This document shows positions 7,897-15,756 of a stretch of DNA of 64,000 nucleotides, one piece after another. The translations under genes and the position numbers were made by a program. The stretch is from the NCBI RefSeq assembly GCF_028416635.1, contig NZ_CP114013.1, positions 1,364,001 through 1,428,000 on the forward strand. Direction: 5' to 3'. The notes below the pieces were generated by a model that was not told the DNA's origin, made no database searches, and worked only from the letters and a program-made list of their open reading frames with translations. Source of the DNA: Baekduia alba (GTDB taxonomy: Bacteria > Actinomycetota > Thermoleophilia > Solirubrobacterales > Solirubrobacteraceae). Positions within the stretch are counted from its first letter, which is position 1; the number at the start of each line of letters is the position of its first letter.

Positions 7897-8794
7897 GGCC
7901 CGCGGCGCCGGCGCCGGCGCCGGCGCTGGCCGCCGGCGCGGGGCGCGGCGCGGTCGTCGTCAGCGCCACGCCGGCAGCGGAGATCGCCAGCGCCAGGAGC
8001 ACCGGCGCGTCCAGATGCTGGTGCAGGACGACGGCCGCCATGAGCGCGGTGACCGGCGGGACGAGGTAGAGCATGCTCGTCGTCGCGGCCGCGCCGCCGC
8101 GGCGCATCAGCCAGATCAACAGCGACATCGCGCCGACGGAGTTGACGAGCGCCAGCCAGGCCAGCGCGCCGAGGGCGCCGGCCGACGTGGGCAGCGCGAG
8201 GCCGTCGTGCAACGCGGCGATGGGCGCGACGATCAGCGCGCCGGTCGCCAGCGAGATCGCGCCACCGGCGCGCAGGTCGGTCTCCGGCGCGAAGCGGCGC
8301 TGGTAGAGCGTCCCGCCCGCGAGGCCGACGGCCGCGAGCGTGGTCCAGCCGATCGCGGCCAGGCCGGTTCCGGAGAGGTCGTGCGCGACCGCGACGAGGA
8401 CGCCGCCGAGCCCGAGGCCGAGCCCGGCCCACGCCCGCCGGCTCAGCCGCTCGCCGAAGAGCGGGATCGCGGCGACGGCGACGACGAGCGGCGCGGCGCT
8501 GAAGATCAGCGAGGCGAGCGCGGCGTGGATGCCGGCGGCGAAGCCGAGGTAGCCGGCGCCGAACTGGAGCGCCTGGAGGAAGAAGCCGGCGACGGCGAGG
8601 TGGCCGATCGTGCGGGGATCGCGGGGGAAGGGGACGCGCGCGGCCTTGGCGAGCAGCGCGAGGACGGCCGCCGCGAGGAGGAAGCGGAAGGTCGTCAGCG
8701 GCAGGGCGGGGGCGTTGTCGGTGCCGATCGTGCCCGCGATGAAGCCGGTGCTCCAAAGCGGGACGAACCCGACGAGGGGGAGGTAACGGGTCAT
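7844..8794 (-). CDS. EamA/DMT-family transporter
   Basis: 316 residues with about ten hydrophobic helices in two EamA repeats (first near PLVGFVPLWSTGFIAG, second near GWTTLAAVGLAGGTLYQRRF). This is the drug/metabolite exporter superfamily of the inner membrane; the substrate is unknown. The C-terminal tail is an Ala/Gly/Pro stretch encoded partly by a GCCGGC hexamer run at about 7903-7927 and overlaps the 3' end of the MerR gene. It is divergent from a CGNR regulator across a 54-bp gap with an inverted repeat, a common regulator-transporter arrangement. Confidence 0.88.
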   Translation of the reverse strand: MTRYLPLVGFVPLWSTGFIAGTIGTDNAPALPLTTFRFLLAAAVLALLAKAARVPFPRDPRTIGHLAVAGFFLQALQFGAGYLGFAAGIHAALASLIFSAAPLVVAVAAIPLFGERLSRRAWAGLGLGLGGVLVAVAHDLSGTGLAAIGWTTLAAVGLAGGTLYQRRFAPETDLRAGGAISLATGALIVAPIAALHDGLALPTSAGALGALAWLALVNSVGAMSLLIWLMRRGGAAATTSMLYLVPPVTALMAAVVLHQHLDAPVLLALAISAAGVALTTTAPRPAPAASAGAGAGAAGPSATPLRGTRPSGSSAR

Positions 8795-8824
8795 GCATTA
8801 CATGAGTACCAGATCTCGTAATGC
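8795..8824. promoter_or_regulatory. Inverted repeat GCATTAC-N16-GTAATGC, putative CGNR operator
   Basis: Perfect 7-bp half sites flank a 16-bp spacer and directly abut the EamA start codon, inside the only gap between the transporter and its divergent CGNR regulator. It is an AT-rich island in otherwise very GC-rich DNA. Binding by the CGNR protein is inferred from position. Confidence 0.5.
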
Positions 8825-8833
8825 CTGTGGTGT

Positions 8834-8839
8834 TACATT
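8834..8839 (+). promoter_or_regulatory. -10 box TACATT for the CGNR regulator gene
   Basis: TACATT ends 9 nt before the ATG at 8849, consistent with a leaderless mRNA. Confidence 0.5.
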
Positions 8840-8848
8840 ATCCGTGCG

Positions 8849-9406
8849 ATGTCCGAACGCCTGACCCACACCGACCTGCGCTTCGACGGCGGCGCGCCGT
8901 GGCTCGACTTCCTCGCGACGCGCGGCTACCCGTTCAGCGACACGCCGGCCGAGCGGATGGGCGACGTCGCGCGCCTGGCGGAGTTCCTCGACCGCGTCGG
9001 GGCGGGGCCGGCCGCGCCGGTGAGCGACGCGGACGTCGCGGCCGCCCACGGGCTGCGCGAGTCCCTGCGCGCGGTCGCGCTCGCGGTCGTCGACGACCGC
9101 GCGGCGCCGGACGCCGAGGCGCTGAAGGCGGTCCAGGCGTGGGCCGACCGCGACGCGGCCCCGCTGGTCCTCGTGCGCACGCCGCGGCTCGCGCGCCGCC
9201 GTCCCGACGACGCCGCCGAGGCGCTGGCCCGGCTGGCGCGCGCCGCGCTCGTCGACCTCACCGGCCCGCGCGTCGACCAGCTCCACGCCTGCGCGGACCC
9301 GATCTGCCGCAAGCTGTTCGTCGACCCGGGCGGCCGACGCAAGTGGTGCTCGGCGCAGACGTGCGGCAACCGCGCGCGGGTCCGGGCGCACCGGTCGCGG
9401 GCTTAG
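8849..9406 (+). CDS. ABATE/CGNR zinc-finger transcriptional regulator
   Basis: 185 residues. The N-terminal two-thirds is the ABATE ligand-binding domain (GGAPWLDFLATRG start, LRESLRAVA helix). The C-terminus is the CGNR zinc finger: C-x4-C in HACADPICRKLFVD, then RRKWCSAQTCGNRARVRAHR. The family regulates stress or antibiotic-related transporters, and here the divergent EamA exporter is the obvious target. A leaderless-type -10 precedes the start. The stop overlaps the stop of the convergent moeA gene by 4 bp. Confidence 0.9.
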   Translation: MSERLTHTDLRFDGGAPWLDFLATRGYPFSDTPAERMGDVARLAEFLDRVGAGPAAPVSDADVAAAHGLRESLRAVALAVVDDRAAPDAEALKAVQAWADRDAAPLVLVRTPRLARRRPDDAAEALARLARAALVDLTGPRVDQLHACADPICRKLFVDPGGRRKWCSAQTCGNRARVRAHRSRA

Positions 9407-10596
9407 ACCGGTTCGAGCGTCACGTCGCTCCCGGCCGGGAGGTCGCCCTCGCCACGCGGGACGATCGCCAGCGCCTCGGCGCCGAGCAGCGACGAGAGCA
9501 CGTGCGATCCCTGCGGGCCGGTCGGCTCGACGCTGCCGTCCGCGCGGCGGCGGACGCGGACGCACTCGTCGCGGTCCGGGTGGCGGGGTACGGCGACCGC
9601 GAGCGTCGCGCGGGTCCGCGGCACGGTCGCGTCGGCGCCTTGGAGCGCGTTGAGCGCCGGGCGCGCGAAGAGCAGGAACGTCACGTACGCCGAGACCGGG
9701 TTGCCGGGCAGGCCGAAGACGAGCTGGTCGCCGCGGTGGCCGAGCCAGGTCGGCTTGCCGGGCCGCAGCGCGACGCGCCACAGCAGCTCCTCGACGCCGA
9801 GGTCGGTGAGCGCGGGCTTGACGTGGTCGTGCGGGCCGACCGAGACGCCGCCGGCGAGGACCAGGACGTCGGCGACGTCGAGCGCCTCGGCGATCACCGC
9901 GCGGGTGGCCTCCGGGTCGTCGACGGCGTGGCCGCGGCCGACGACCTCGGCGCCCGCGCGCGCGGCGAGGCCGGCGAGCGTCGGGCCGTTGGAGTCGTGG
10001 ATCTGCCCGGGCTGCAGCGGCGCGCCGGCCTCGACCAGCTCGTCGCCGGTGGTGACGATCGCGACGCGCGGGCGCGGCGCGGCGAGGACGCCCTGACGGC
10101 CGGCGCCGATCGCGACGCCCAGCTCGGCCGGGCCGATCCGCGTCCCGGCGCGCAGGACGACCGCGCCGGCGCGCAGGTCGGTGCCGGGGTCGCGGACGTT
10201 GCGGCCGGGCTCGACGGCCTCGGTCAGCGTGACGGCCTCGTCGCCGTCGAGCTCGACGAGCTCGATCTGGAGGACGCCGTCGGCGCCGGCCGGCAGCGCG
10301 GCGCCGGTGGAGATCCGGACGGCCTCGCCGTCGACGATCGTCTGGTCGTAGGGGGCGCCGGCGCGGGACTCGCCGGAGATGCGCAGGCGCTGGCCGGCCT
10401 GGCCGGCGCGGACCGCGAAGCCGTCCATCGCGGAGTTCGCGAACGCCGGCACGTCGTGGGCGGCGGAGACGTCCTCGGCGAGCACGAGCCCGAGGGCGTC
10501 GTTGACCGCGACGTTCGTGGGTTCGAGGGGCCGGACCACGGCGAGCAGGGTCGCGCGGGCCTCGTCGATCGACGGCAGTTGGGGCACGGAGGGCAT
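9403..10596 (-). CDS. moeA: Molybdopterin molybdenumtransferase MoeA
   Basis: 397 residues in the standard MoeA order: domain I/II with EARATLLAVVRPL and the FANSAMDGFAVRAGQ motif, the MoCF-like domain III with TGDELVE and ILAGGVSVGPHDHVKPAL-type loop around residue 240, FGLPGNPVSAYVTF, and a C-terminal domain IV. It inserts molybdate into adenylylated molybdopterin in the last step of Mo cofactor synthesis. No other moa/moe gene is in the window. Its start is divergent from the degenerate GGDEF gene. Confidence 0.95.
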   Translation of the reverse strand: MPSVPQLPSIDEARATLLAVVRPLEPTNVAVNDALGLVLAEDVSAAHDVPAFANSAMDGFAVRAGQAGQRLRISGESRAGAPYDQTIVDGEAVRISTGAALPAGADGVLQIELVELDGDEAVTLTEAVEPGRNVRDPGTDLRAGAVVLRAGTRIGPAELGVAIGAGRQGVLAAPRPRVAIVTTGDELVEAGAPLQPGQIHDSNGPTLAGLAARAGAEVVGRGHAVDDPEATRAVIAEALDVADVLVLAGGVSVGPHDHVKPALTDLGVEELLWRVALRPGKPTWLGHRGDQLVFGLPGNPVSAYVTFLLFARPALNALQGADATVPRTRATLAVAVPRHPDRDECVRVRRRADGSVEPTGPQGSHVLSSLLGAEALAIVPRGEGDLPAGSDVTLEPV

Positions 10597-10673
10597 TGTG
10601 CCCGTTCGTCGGTACAGGTTTTGACCCGGACCTTCATCAATTCGTCAGGTTGCGGTGCAAAGATGCACGCTCC

Positions 10674-12077
10674 ATGGATGGAGCCGTACTTCACGGTCGT
10701 CGGCCGCGACCGGTCGCCGATGCGCCGGCGGTCGACGCCGCGGTCGTCGCCAAGGGCTGGCTGCTCGCGCTCGTCGCCGACGCGCCGCTGGCCGCTGCCG
10801 GCGCGGTGCCCGCCGCCGAGCTGGCGCGCGGTGGGCCGGCGCTGTGCGGCGCGGTGCTCGCCGCGCTGGCGTCCGACGCCGCGCTGGAGCGGCTCGTCGT
10901 GGGGGACGGCCGCGCGCCGCTCGCCGCTTCGGCCGCACGGCTGACCGGGGCCCGGAGCGCGGCCGCGCTCGCCGCGGGCGTCGAGGCGCTGCGGGCGTCG
11001 CTGTGGCGCGCGCTGCGGGCCGAGCTGCGCGATCCGATGCCGGAGCTGGTGGCCGACCTGGCCGACCGCCTGGCCTACGTCTGCGCCCGCGTCGCCGAGG
11101 CGTCGCTGGCCGTCGGCGTCGGCGTCGGCAGCGACGCGCCCGGCCGGGCCGGCGGCCCGCTGGCCGAGGCGCTGGCGGCGTCCGCGCCGCCTCCTGCCCC
11201 GGCGCAGGGCATCCGCGCCTTCGCGCCGCAGCCGGGGGCGCAGCGGGCGGCGCCGAGCGGCGAGGACTTCACGGGTGCGGCGCCGACCGGGCGCGACGTC
11301 GCGGTCGACGATCCGTTCGGTGGTGACGACCCGCTGGCCGAGGCGGCGCGCCGCGCCGCGGCGCGCTTCGGCCAGGACCACGGTGGCAACGGCAACGGCA
11401 GCGGTGACGGCGCCGTCGAGCAGCCGATCGCGCCGCCGCCCAACGGCGTCAACGTCGTCGACCTCCCGCCGGTCCCCGAGCACGTCGATCCGCTGACGTC
11501 GCTGGCCGAGGAGCTCGCGGCCACGCCGCCCAGCGGCGTGGCGGGCGGGGTGGATGACGCGCTGTACGCCCCGGCGTGCGACGCGCCGACGGTCACGCGC
11601 CTGCGGCGCGTCGACACCACGTGGGATGACGCGCAGGACGCCGGCCCGCCGTGGCTGGCGGCGATCGCGCGCCGGCTCGAGCGTCGCGAGCAGGACGGCC
11701 GGCCGTTCGCCGTCTTCGTCGTCGAGGTCGACGACCTCGAGCGCCTGCTCGCCTCGCAGTCCGGCCGCGAGGTCGCGATCGCGCTGGAGACCGCCGAGCG
11801 CGGCCTGACCGCCGAGCTCGCACCCGCCGACCTCGTCATCCGCGAACGCCTCGGCCGCTGGTGGGTGACCAGCCCGGACCGCGAGCCGACAGCCGCCCGC
11901 GATCTCGGAAGCCGTGTCGCGACCGCGATCGCCGGCGCGGCCCTGGGCGGCGCGCCGCTGTCGGCCTCCATCGGGCTCGCGGCGTGCCCGAGCGACGGGG
12001 AGACGCTGGACGAGCTGGCGGGCCGGGCGGACGAAGGCATGTTCGCGGCGCGGGCCGCGGGCGTGCCGCTGGCTTAA
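10674..12077 (+). CDS. Protein with degenerate C-terminal GGDEF-like domain
   Basis: 467 residues. The N-terminal 170 residues are alanine-rich and helical, and a disordered Gly/Pro-rich linker with an NGNGSGDG stretch follows. The C-terminal about 150 residues resemble a GGDEF diguanylate cyclase fold (FAVFVVEVDDLERLLASQ at the start; SASIGLAACPSDGETLDELAGRADEGMFAARAAG at the end, matching the GVA..P.DG...LL..AD.AMY..K pattern). The GGDEF motif itself is absent and the region reads LVIRERLGRWWVTSPD, so no cyclase activity is expected. ATG 10674 is chosen over the upstream frame start at 10596, which overlaps the moeA start. Confidence 0.65.
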   Translation: MDGAVLHGRRPRPVADAPAVDAAVVAKGWLLALVADAPLAAAGAVPAAELARGGPALCGAVLAALASDAALERLVVGDGRAPLAASAARLTGARSAAALAAGVEALRASLWRALRAELRDPMPELVADLADRLAYVCARVAEASLAVGVGVGSDAPGRAGGPLAEALAASAPPPAPAQGIRAFAPQPGAQRAAPSGEDFTGAAPTGRDVAVDDPFGGDDPLAEAARRAAARFGQDHGGNGNGSGDGAVEQPIAPPPNGVNVVDLPPVPEHVDPLTSLAEELAATPPSGVAGGVDDALYAPACDAPTVTRLRRVDTTWDDAQDAGPPWLAAIARRLERREQDGRPFAVFVVEVDDLERLLASQSGREVAIALETAERGLTAELAPADLVIRERLGRWWVTSPDREPTAARDLGSRVATAIAGAALGGAPLSASIGLAACPSDGETLDELAGRADEGMFAARAAGVPLA

Positions 12078-12082
12078 GGGCG

Positions 12083-12478
12083 GGCGTTTGTGGCGCCCAG
12101 CGCGGGTTGCGTTGGGTGCTGCGCGGCGTGGTGCGTCCGCATCAAGGACGTGAAGGCGTTGGGGGCGGCGCGACCGCTGTCGGTGTGGCTCGCTTTTGGT
12201 CGTGCTCCGGGCGGACGGCTCGGGGCCGAAAGGACAGGTTCAGGGGCAATTCGGGGCCGAACCCTGGATCCATGTCGCCTGATGCCCCCATACGGGACAC
12301 CAGACGACACGGACCGAGACGAACCCGCGCTTCGGTCCCGAACCGCCCGCCTCGCGCTGCCACCAGGACGAGCCACACCGACCGCATGGAGCGCCGCCCC
12401 AACCTCGCACGCCCTCGATGGCGGACGAACCACGCCGCGCAGCACCCGCGCGAACGCGCTGAAGACCAACCCCGCTGG
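12083..12478. repeat. Mega-palindromic intergenic element, copy 1 (subfamily A)
   Basis: Fills the whole gap between the convergent GGDEF-like and RlpA-like genes. Two arms of about 170-190 bp are imperfect inverted repeats of each other; both carry the GGTGCTGCGCGGCGTGG and GTCGGTGTGGCTCG blocks and a CGGGGCCGAA-type block near the centre. The core is a hairpin at 12274-12308 (GTCG, CTGATG, CCC pairing with GGG, CACCAG, CGAC around an ATAC loop). The same element in opposite orientation is at 21.4 kb. Short frames inside it are not preserved as genes. Confidence 0.8.
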
Positions 12479-13273
12479 TTAACCCGCAGCCGGCGCGGCA
12501 GCCACAGGCGCAGCAACAGCCGGCGCCACCGACCGCACCGCGCCGATCGTCGCCGTCGCCGTCACGCCGATGGCCTGCGCCGTCGCCGCCGTGAGGTCGT
12601 AGCTCGTCCCGCGACGGAAGGGTCCGCGGTCGATCACCGGAACGGTGACGGTCTGCCCGTTGTTGTACAGGTCGACGAGGGTTCCGCAGGGCAGCGACTT
12701 GTTCGCCACGCCTAGGGTGGCCTTGCGCAGGCGCAGGCCGCAGGCCGTCTTGTGGCCGTAGAAGCCGGGGCCGTACCAGGTGACCTGCGCGCGGCGGTAG
12801 AGCGTCAGCGCCCGGCCTTCGATCGGCGCGCCGGAGGCGACGACGGCGCGGGTCGTGCTCGTGGCCGCCGAGGCGGACACGGCGCGCAGCGTGGTCTTCT
12901 CGGCGTGGTCGGCCTTCCAGCTCGCGCTGTAGGTCCCGTCGGGTCCGACGACCGCGGTCGCGATCGTCGCCCAGCCGACGGTCGGGTCGACGCGCTGGAC
13001 GGCCACCGCGTCGCCGGCCGCGGTCCCGGCGACGGTGCCGCTGACCGTGACGACGTCGCCGACCAGCTGCCCGAGCGGGGCGTTCAGCGTCGAGCCGTCG
13101 GTGAAGACCGTCGGCGCGTCGGGGTCGGCGAAGCTCAACCCGCCCGGCGAGGGCGCGGCAGGGGCCGGGTCCGCGGCGACGGCCGCGCACGGCAAGGCGA
13201 GTACGAGGGCAGCCAGCGCGGCGCCCGCAGCAAGAAGGTTCGTCTTCGGCAACTCTTGTAGGTCCTCATCCAA
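12479..13273 (-). CDS. Secreted RlpA-like double-psi beta-barrel protein
   Basis: 264 residues. A signal peptide (LLAAGAALAALVLALPCAAVAA) is followed by an Ig-like stretch (about 60-150) and a C-terminal RlpA/3D-type barrel: QVTWYGPGFYGHKTACG, GVANKSLPCGTLVDLYNNGQTVTVPVIDRGPF and YDLTAATAQAIGV. Such domains bind or cleave peptidoglycan in the envelope. The catalytic-type Asp of the VIDRGP motif is present. The frame opens with TTG at 13273 (a second TTG is at 13252); no ATG is available. Expression is probably set by the c-di-AMP riboswitch directly upstream, typical for actinobacterial cell-wall hydrolases. Confidence 0.85.
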   Translation of the reverse strand: MDEDLQELPKTNLLAAGAALAALVLALPCAAVAADPAPAAPSPGGLSFADPDAPTVFTDGSTLNAPLGQLVGDVVTVSGTVAGTAAGDAVAVQRVDPTVGWATIATAVVGPDGTYSASWKADHAEKTTLRAVSASAATSTTRAVVASGAPIEGRALTLYRRAQVTWYGPGFYGHKTACGLRLRKATLGVANKSLPCGTLVDLYNNGQTVTVPVIDRGPFRRGTSYDLTAATAQAIGVTATATIGAVRSVAPAVAAPVAAAPAAG

Positions 13274-13274
13274 C

Positions 13275-13430
13275 GGCCTACGGGGTTAGCTGGCGGGCTC
13301 GCGCCGGATGACGGCGCTACAAGCGAAGAGGCTCGATTCGCCCCGGTGACGCCGCCGCAACCGCTCGACGTCACAGGTGGTTCCCCCGCTCCGCGTACCC
13401 GAGGTGGCACGCGAACTCGGCTGACGGCGC
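13275..13430 (-). promoter_or_regulatory. ydaO/yuaA-type cyclic di-AMP riboswitch
   Basis: Read on the minus strand, the leader contains the family's hallmark blocks in order: GCGGGGGAACCA (about 13376-13388), GGGGCGAATC (13335-13344) and CAGCTAACCCCGTAGGC (about 13277-13293), with variable stems between them. It ends just before the start of the RlpA-like gene. In actinobacteria this riboswitch commonly turns off cell-wall remodelling genes when c-di-AMP is high. The motif match is seen directly; exact boundaries need a covariance model. Confidence 0.85.
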
Positions 13431-13433
13431 GGG

Positions 13434-13442
13434 AGCATAACA
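13434..13442 (-). promoter_or_regulatory. Extended -10 promoter TGTTATGCT for the riboswitch transcript
   Basis: On the minus strand TG-T-TATGCT lies just upstream of the riboswitch, giving a TGN-extended -10 box. No good -35 is seen. Confidence 0.5.
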
Positions 13443-13568
13443 ACGTCAGGCCCGCTCGGCGAGCCGCCATTCGCAGGAAACTCCGGTCGCGGCCCGAACC
13501 AGGGCCGTTGGCGAGGGTCGGCGATGCGGCCCGCGCGGTTCATCACTTAAACCGACTTCCGGAGAACC

Positions 13569-14903
13569 ATGATCAAGAGGGCAGGGATGGTGGCCGCGCT
13601 CGTGGCCACTCTGGCGCTGAGCGCCGTGCCGGCAGGGAGCGCCGACACCTACACCGTGCGCGGGTGCGCGGCCGGCTGGGAGGCGCACGCCGACACCGGC
13701 GCTGCCGCGACCGACGCGTGCTCGACCGGCGGCGGCCTGACCGCCCAGCTCGTGGGCTCCGGACCGTGGGACGGCGGCACGTTCGCGTTCCACCGCTTCA
13801 CCGCTCCCGCGGGCACGCGGATCGCGCGCGTCACGCTCGGCCGCTCGACGCAGGGCATGCCCGTCGGGTCGGTCCGCACGTTCTCCTACACCTTGAGCGC
13901 GGACGGCAAGACCATCGAGGCCTGCGCGCCCGGCCCGACCGACACGTGCACCGGCAACCTCGCCGGCCCGCTCGACGCGGTCGGCCTCGACGCGGCCTCC
14001 GTGCTGTTCTCGTTCGGCTGCGGCGCGGACGACCCGAACGTCTGCACGATGGTCAACGGCCAACCGCCGAGCGCCACGATCACCGACCCGCAGGTCGTGC
14101 TGCGGGACCCGGCCGCGCCGACGGTGACGGGCAAGACCGTGACCGACAACGGCGAGAAGACCGGCCGCGTGCGCCTGACCTACAACGCCGCCGACGTCGG
14201 CGGCGGCGTCTACCGCACGGTCGTGCGCGTCGACGGCAAGGTCGCGGCAGCCGATCCGGTCGGCGGCGCGTGCGCGGACACCAACCCCAGCGACGACGAC
14301 GCCTACGAGTTCGGCCAGCCGGCGCCGTGCCCGGCGACCGCGACGCGCGCCGTCGACTTCGACGTCCTCAAGCTTCCGCTCGCCGAGCACGCGGTCGAGG
14401 TCGACGTCGAGGACGCCGGCGGCAACGTGACGCCGGTCTACGGCCCGGTCGTCCTGCCCAAGGCCAACGGCGAGGTCGCCGGCGGCGGTCCGGGCAGCTC
14501 CGGCTCCGGCACGGGCGTCGGCGGCGCGAGCACGTCGCCCGCGAGCGGCAAGAACGCCCGGTTGAACGTCTGGTTCGACAAGAACCACCAGCGCGCGTTC
14601 AGCAACCAGTACGGCAAGCGCGTCGTGGTCCGCGGCACGCTCCGCACGAAGGCCAACAAGGCCGTCGGCGGCGCGCGCCTGGACATCTACCACGAGGTCG
14701 GCGGCAAGCTGCGCAAGCTCACCAAGACCGGCCTGAAGACGCGCCCCGACGGGCGGCTCACGCTGATCCTGCCGCTCAACCTCGACACGCGCCGCATCGT
14801 GGTCGCCTACCGCGCCTTCCGGCCCGGCCCGATCACGAGCCGCAACACGCTCAAGCTCACCGTCCGCGACAAGGCCGGCCAGCTCGTGCACCACGTGAAG
14901 TAG
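13569..14903 (+). CDS. Secreted Ser/Gly-linker protein with Ig-like C-terminal domain
   Basis: 444 residues. A cleavable signal peptide (MVAALVATLALSAVPAGSA) is followed by a Cys-containing beta-rich domain (about 28-180: FHRFTAPAGTRIARVTLGR), a second beta domain up to about 300, a GSSGSGTG linker and a C-terminal Ig-like domain (RVVVRGTLRTKANKAVGGARLDIY). No catalytic motif is seen. Paralogous architectures are typical of Solirubrobacterales extracellular proteins, and a cell-surface or adhesive role is inference. GGAG lies 5 nt before the ATG. Divergent from the riboswitch-controlled gene. Confidence 0.78.
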   Translation: MIKRAGMVAALVATLALSAVPAGSADTYTVRGCAAGWEAHADTGAAATDACSTGGGLTAQLVGSGPWDGGTFAFHRFTAPAGTRIARVTLGRSTQGMPVGSVRTFSYTLSADGKTIEACAPGPTDTCTGNLAGPLDAVGLDAASVLFSFGCGADDPNVCTMVNGQPPSATITDPQVVLRDPAAPTVTGKTVTDNGEKTGRVRLTYNAADVGGGVYRTVVRVDGKVAAADPVGGACADTNPSDDDAYEFGQPAPCPATATRAVDFDVLKLPLAEHAVEVDVEDAGGNVTPVYGPVVLPKANGEVAGGGPGSSGSGTGVGGASTSPASGKNARLNVWFDKNHQRAFSNQYGKRVVVRGTLRTKANKAVGGARLDIYHEVGGKLRKLTKTGLKTRPDGRLTLILPLNLDTRRIVVAYRAFRPGPITSRNTLKLTVRDKAGQLVHHVK

Positions 14904-14989
14904 CGCACATCGGGGGCTCTGTCGACGCGCGCGAGGGAGCCCCTGGCGGGCTCGCGCAATGAGACGCGAGCGCTACCAGGCGAGCGGTC

Positions 14990-15439
14990 TCACGGGCGCG
15001 GCAGGCGCGAGAGCGCCTGCCGCACGGCCTGGCCGCCGAACGTCAGGCCGATCTGGGCCAGCTCGCCGACGGCCTGGACCGCGGTGCCGATCAGGTCGCC
15101 GTCGCCCTGCGGCCGCTCCGGCTTCGGCGACGCCCAGCCCGACGGCGGCGGGGGCGGGGAGGACGGCGCGGCCGCGCGCGGGGCGGCCTTCGGCGCCGGG
15201 GCCGGCTTGACCGCCGGCTTCGCGCGCGCGGGCGCGTTCTTCGCCTTGGGCTTGGCCTTCGCGGTCGCCTTCTTGGCGGCCGGCGCCTTGGGCTTGGCGG
15301 GCGCCTTCGGCTTCGCGGCGGCCTTCGCCGGCGCCGCCGCGGGCTCTGCCGCCGCGTCGCGGCTCGGGCGCTTCGCGCTGCGTCGCGTCGGCCGCGCGTT
15401 GGGCAGGCTCGTGAGGACGTCGCGATCCGCGGGGCTCAT
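14990..15439 (-). CDS. Lys/Ala/Pro-rich basic protein (histone H1-like)
   Basis: 149 residues. Residues 15-85 are a low-complexity run of AKPKAPAKPKAPAAKKATAKAK-like repeats, very similar in composition to the H1-like tails of bacterial nucleoid proteins. It is followed by a Pro-rich stretch and a short helical C-terminus (IGTAVQAVGELAQIGLTFGGQAVRQAL). DNA or RNA binding through the basic tail is likely, but there is no folded DNA-binding domain. The start is supported by a -10 box 8 nt upstream. Convergent with the secreted protein gene and divergent from rpoD. Confidence 0.7.
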   Translation of the reverse strand: MSPADRDVLTSLPNARPTRRSAKRPSRDAAAEPAAAPAKAAAKPKAPAKPKAPAAKKATAKAKPKAKNAPARAKPAVKPAPAPKAAPRAAAPSSPPPPPSGWASPKPERPQGDGDLIGTAVQAVGELAQIGLTFGGQAVRQALSRLPRP

Positions 15440-15447
15440 ACCGCCAG

Positions 15448-15453
15448 ATCCTA
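15448..15453 (-). promoter_or_regulatory. -10 box TAGGAT for the H1-like gene
   Basis: TAGGAT on the minus strand ends 8 nt before the ATG at 15439, consistent with a leaderless mRNA. Confidence 0.5.
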
Positions 15454-15585
15454 TGCCCCGCGTACGTTTGAGATGCGGGTCCCGGGACTCCAGAACGCGT
15501 CACGCGGGGCCGATGGTCTGAGCAGAGAACCCACGAAACGAACCAGGACGGTCGGCGTAGTGGCTGACGGAAGGTCCGCATGAAG

Positions 15586-15601
15586 TGTGACGGCGGTCAC
15601 A
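15586..15601. promoter_or_regulatory. CRP/Cmr-like site TGTGA-N6-TCACA upstream of rpoD
   Basis: TGTGACGGCGGTCACA is a full match to the CRP consensus TGTGA-N6-TCACA, which actinobacterial cAMP receptor proteins also use. It ends 5 bp before the -35 box of the predicted rpoD promoter, a position compatible with activation. Confidence 0.55.
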
Positions 15602-15606
15602 GACCG

Positions 15607-15635
15607 TTGCTGCGACTGAGAACAGCGACTACCCT
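15607..15635 (+). promoter_or_regulatory. Predicted rpoD promoter TTGCTG-17-TACCCT
   Basis: The -35 TTGCTG (15607-15612) and -10 TACCCT (15630-15635) have ideal 17-bp spacing. Transcription would start near 15642, leaving an untranslated leader of about 115 nt before rpoD. A second TAGCGT hexamer at 15654 is a possible alternative. Confidence 0.5.
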
Positions 15636-15756
15636 GGAACTTACGCTCGGACAGTAGCGTCGCCATTGCTGACGCCCGGCTGCGTTCCGAACCGTCCTCC
15701 GTACCCCGATAACCCCCTGCCGGCCACGCCTCGCCGGCGAACTTGAACGGACGTCG

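Noticed and set aside
7903-7927. GCCGGC hexamer run considered as a regulatory repeat
   Set aside because: It lies inside the EamA gene and encodes its Ala/Gly-rich C-terminal tail; a simple slippage repeat explains it.
12083-12478. Several 100-160 residue open frames on both strands inside the palindromic elements
   Set aside because: The frames are arginine/proline-rich, lack ribosome sites, and are broken differently in each copy; similarity between copies follows from repeat homology.
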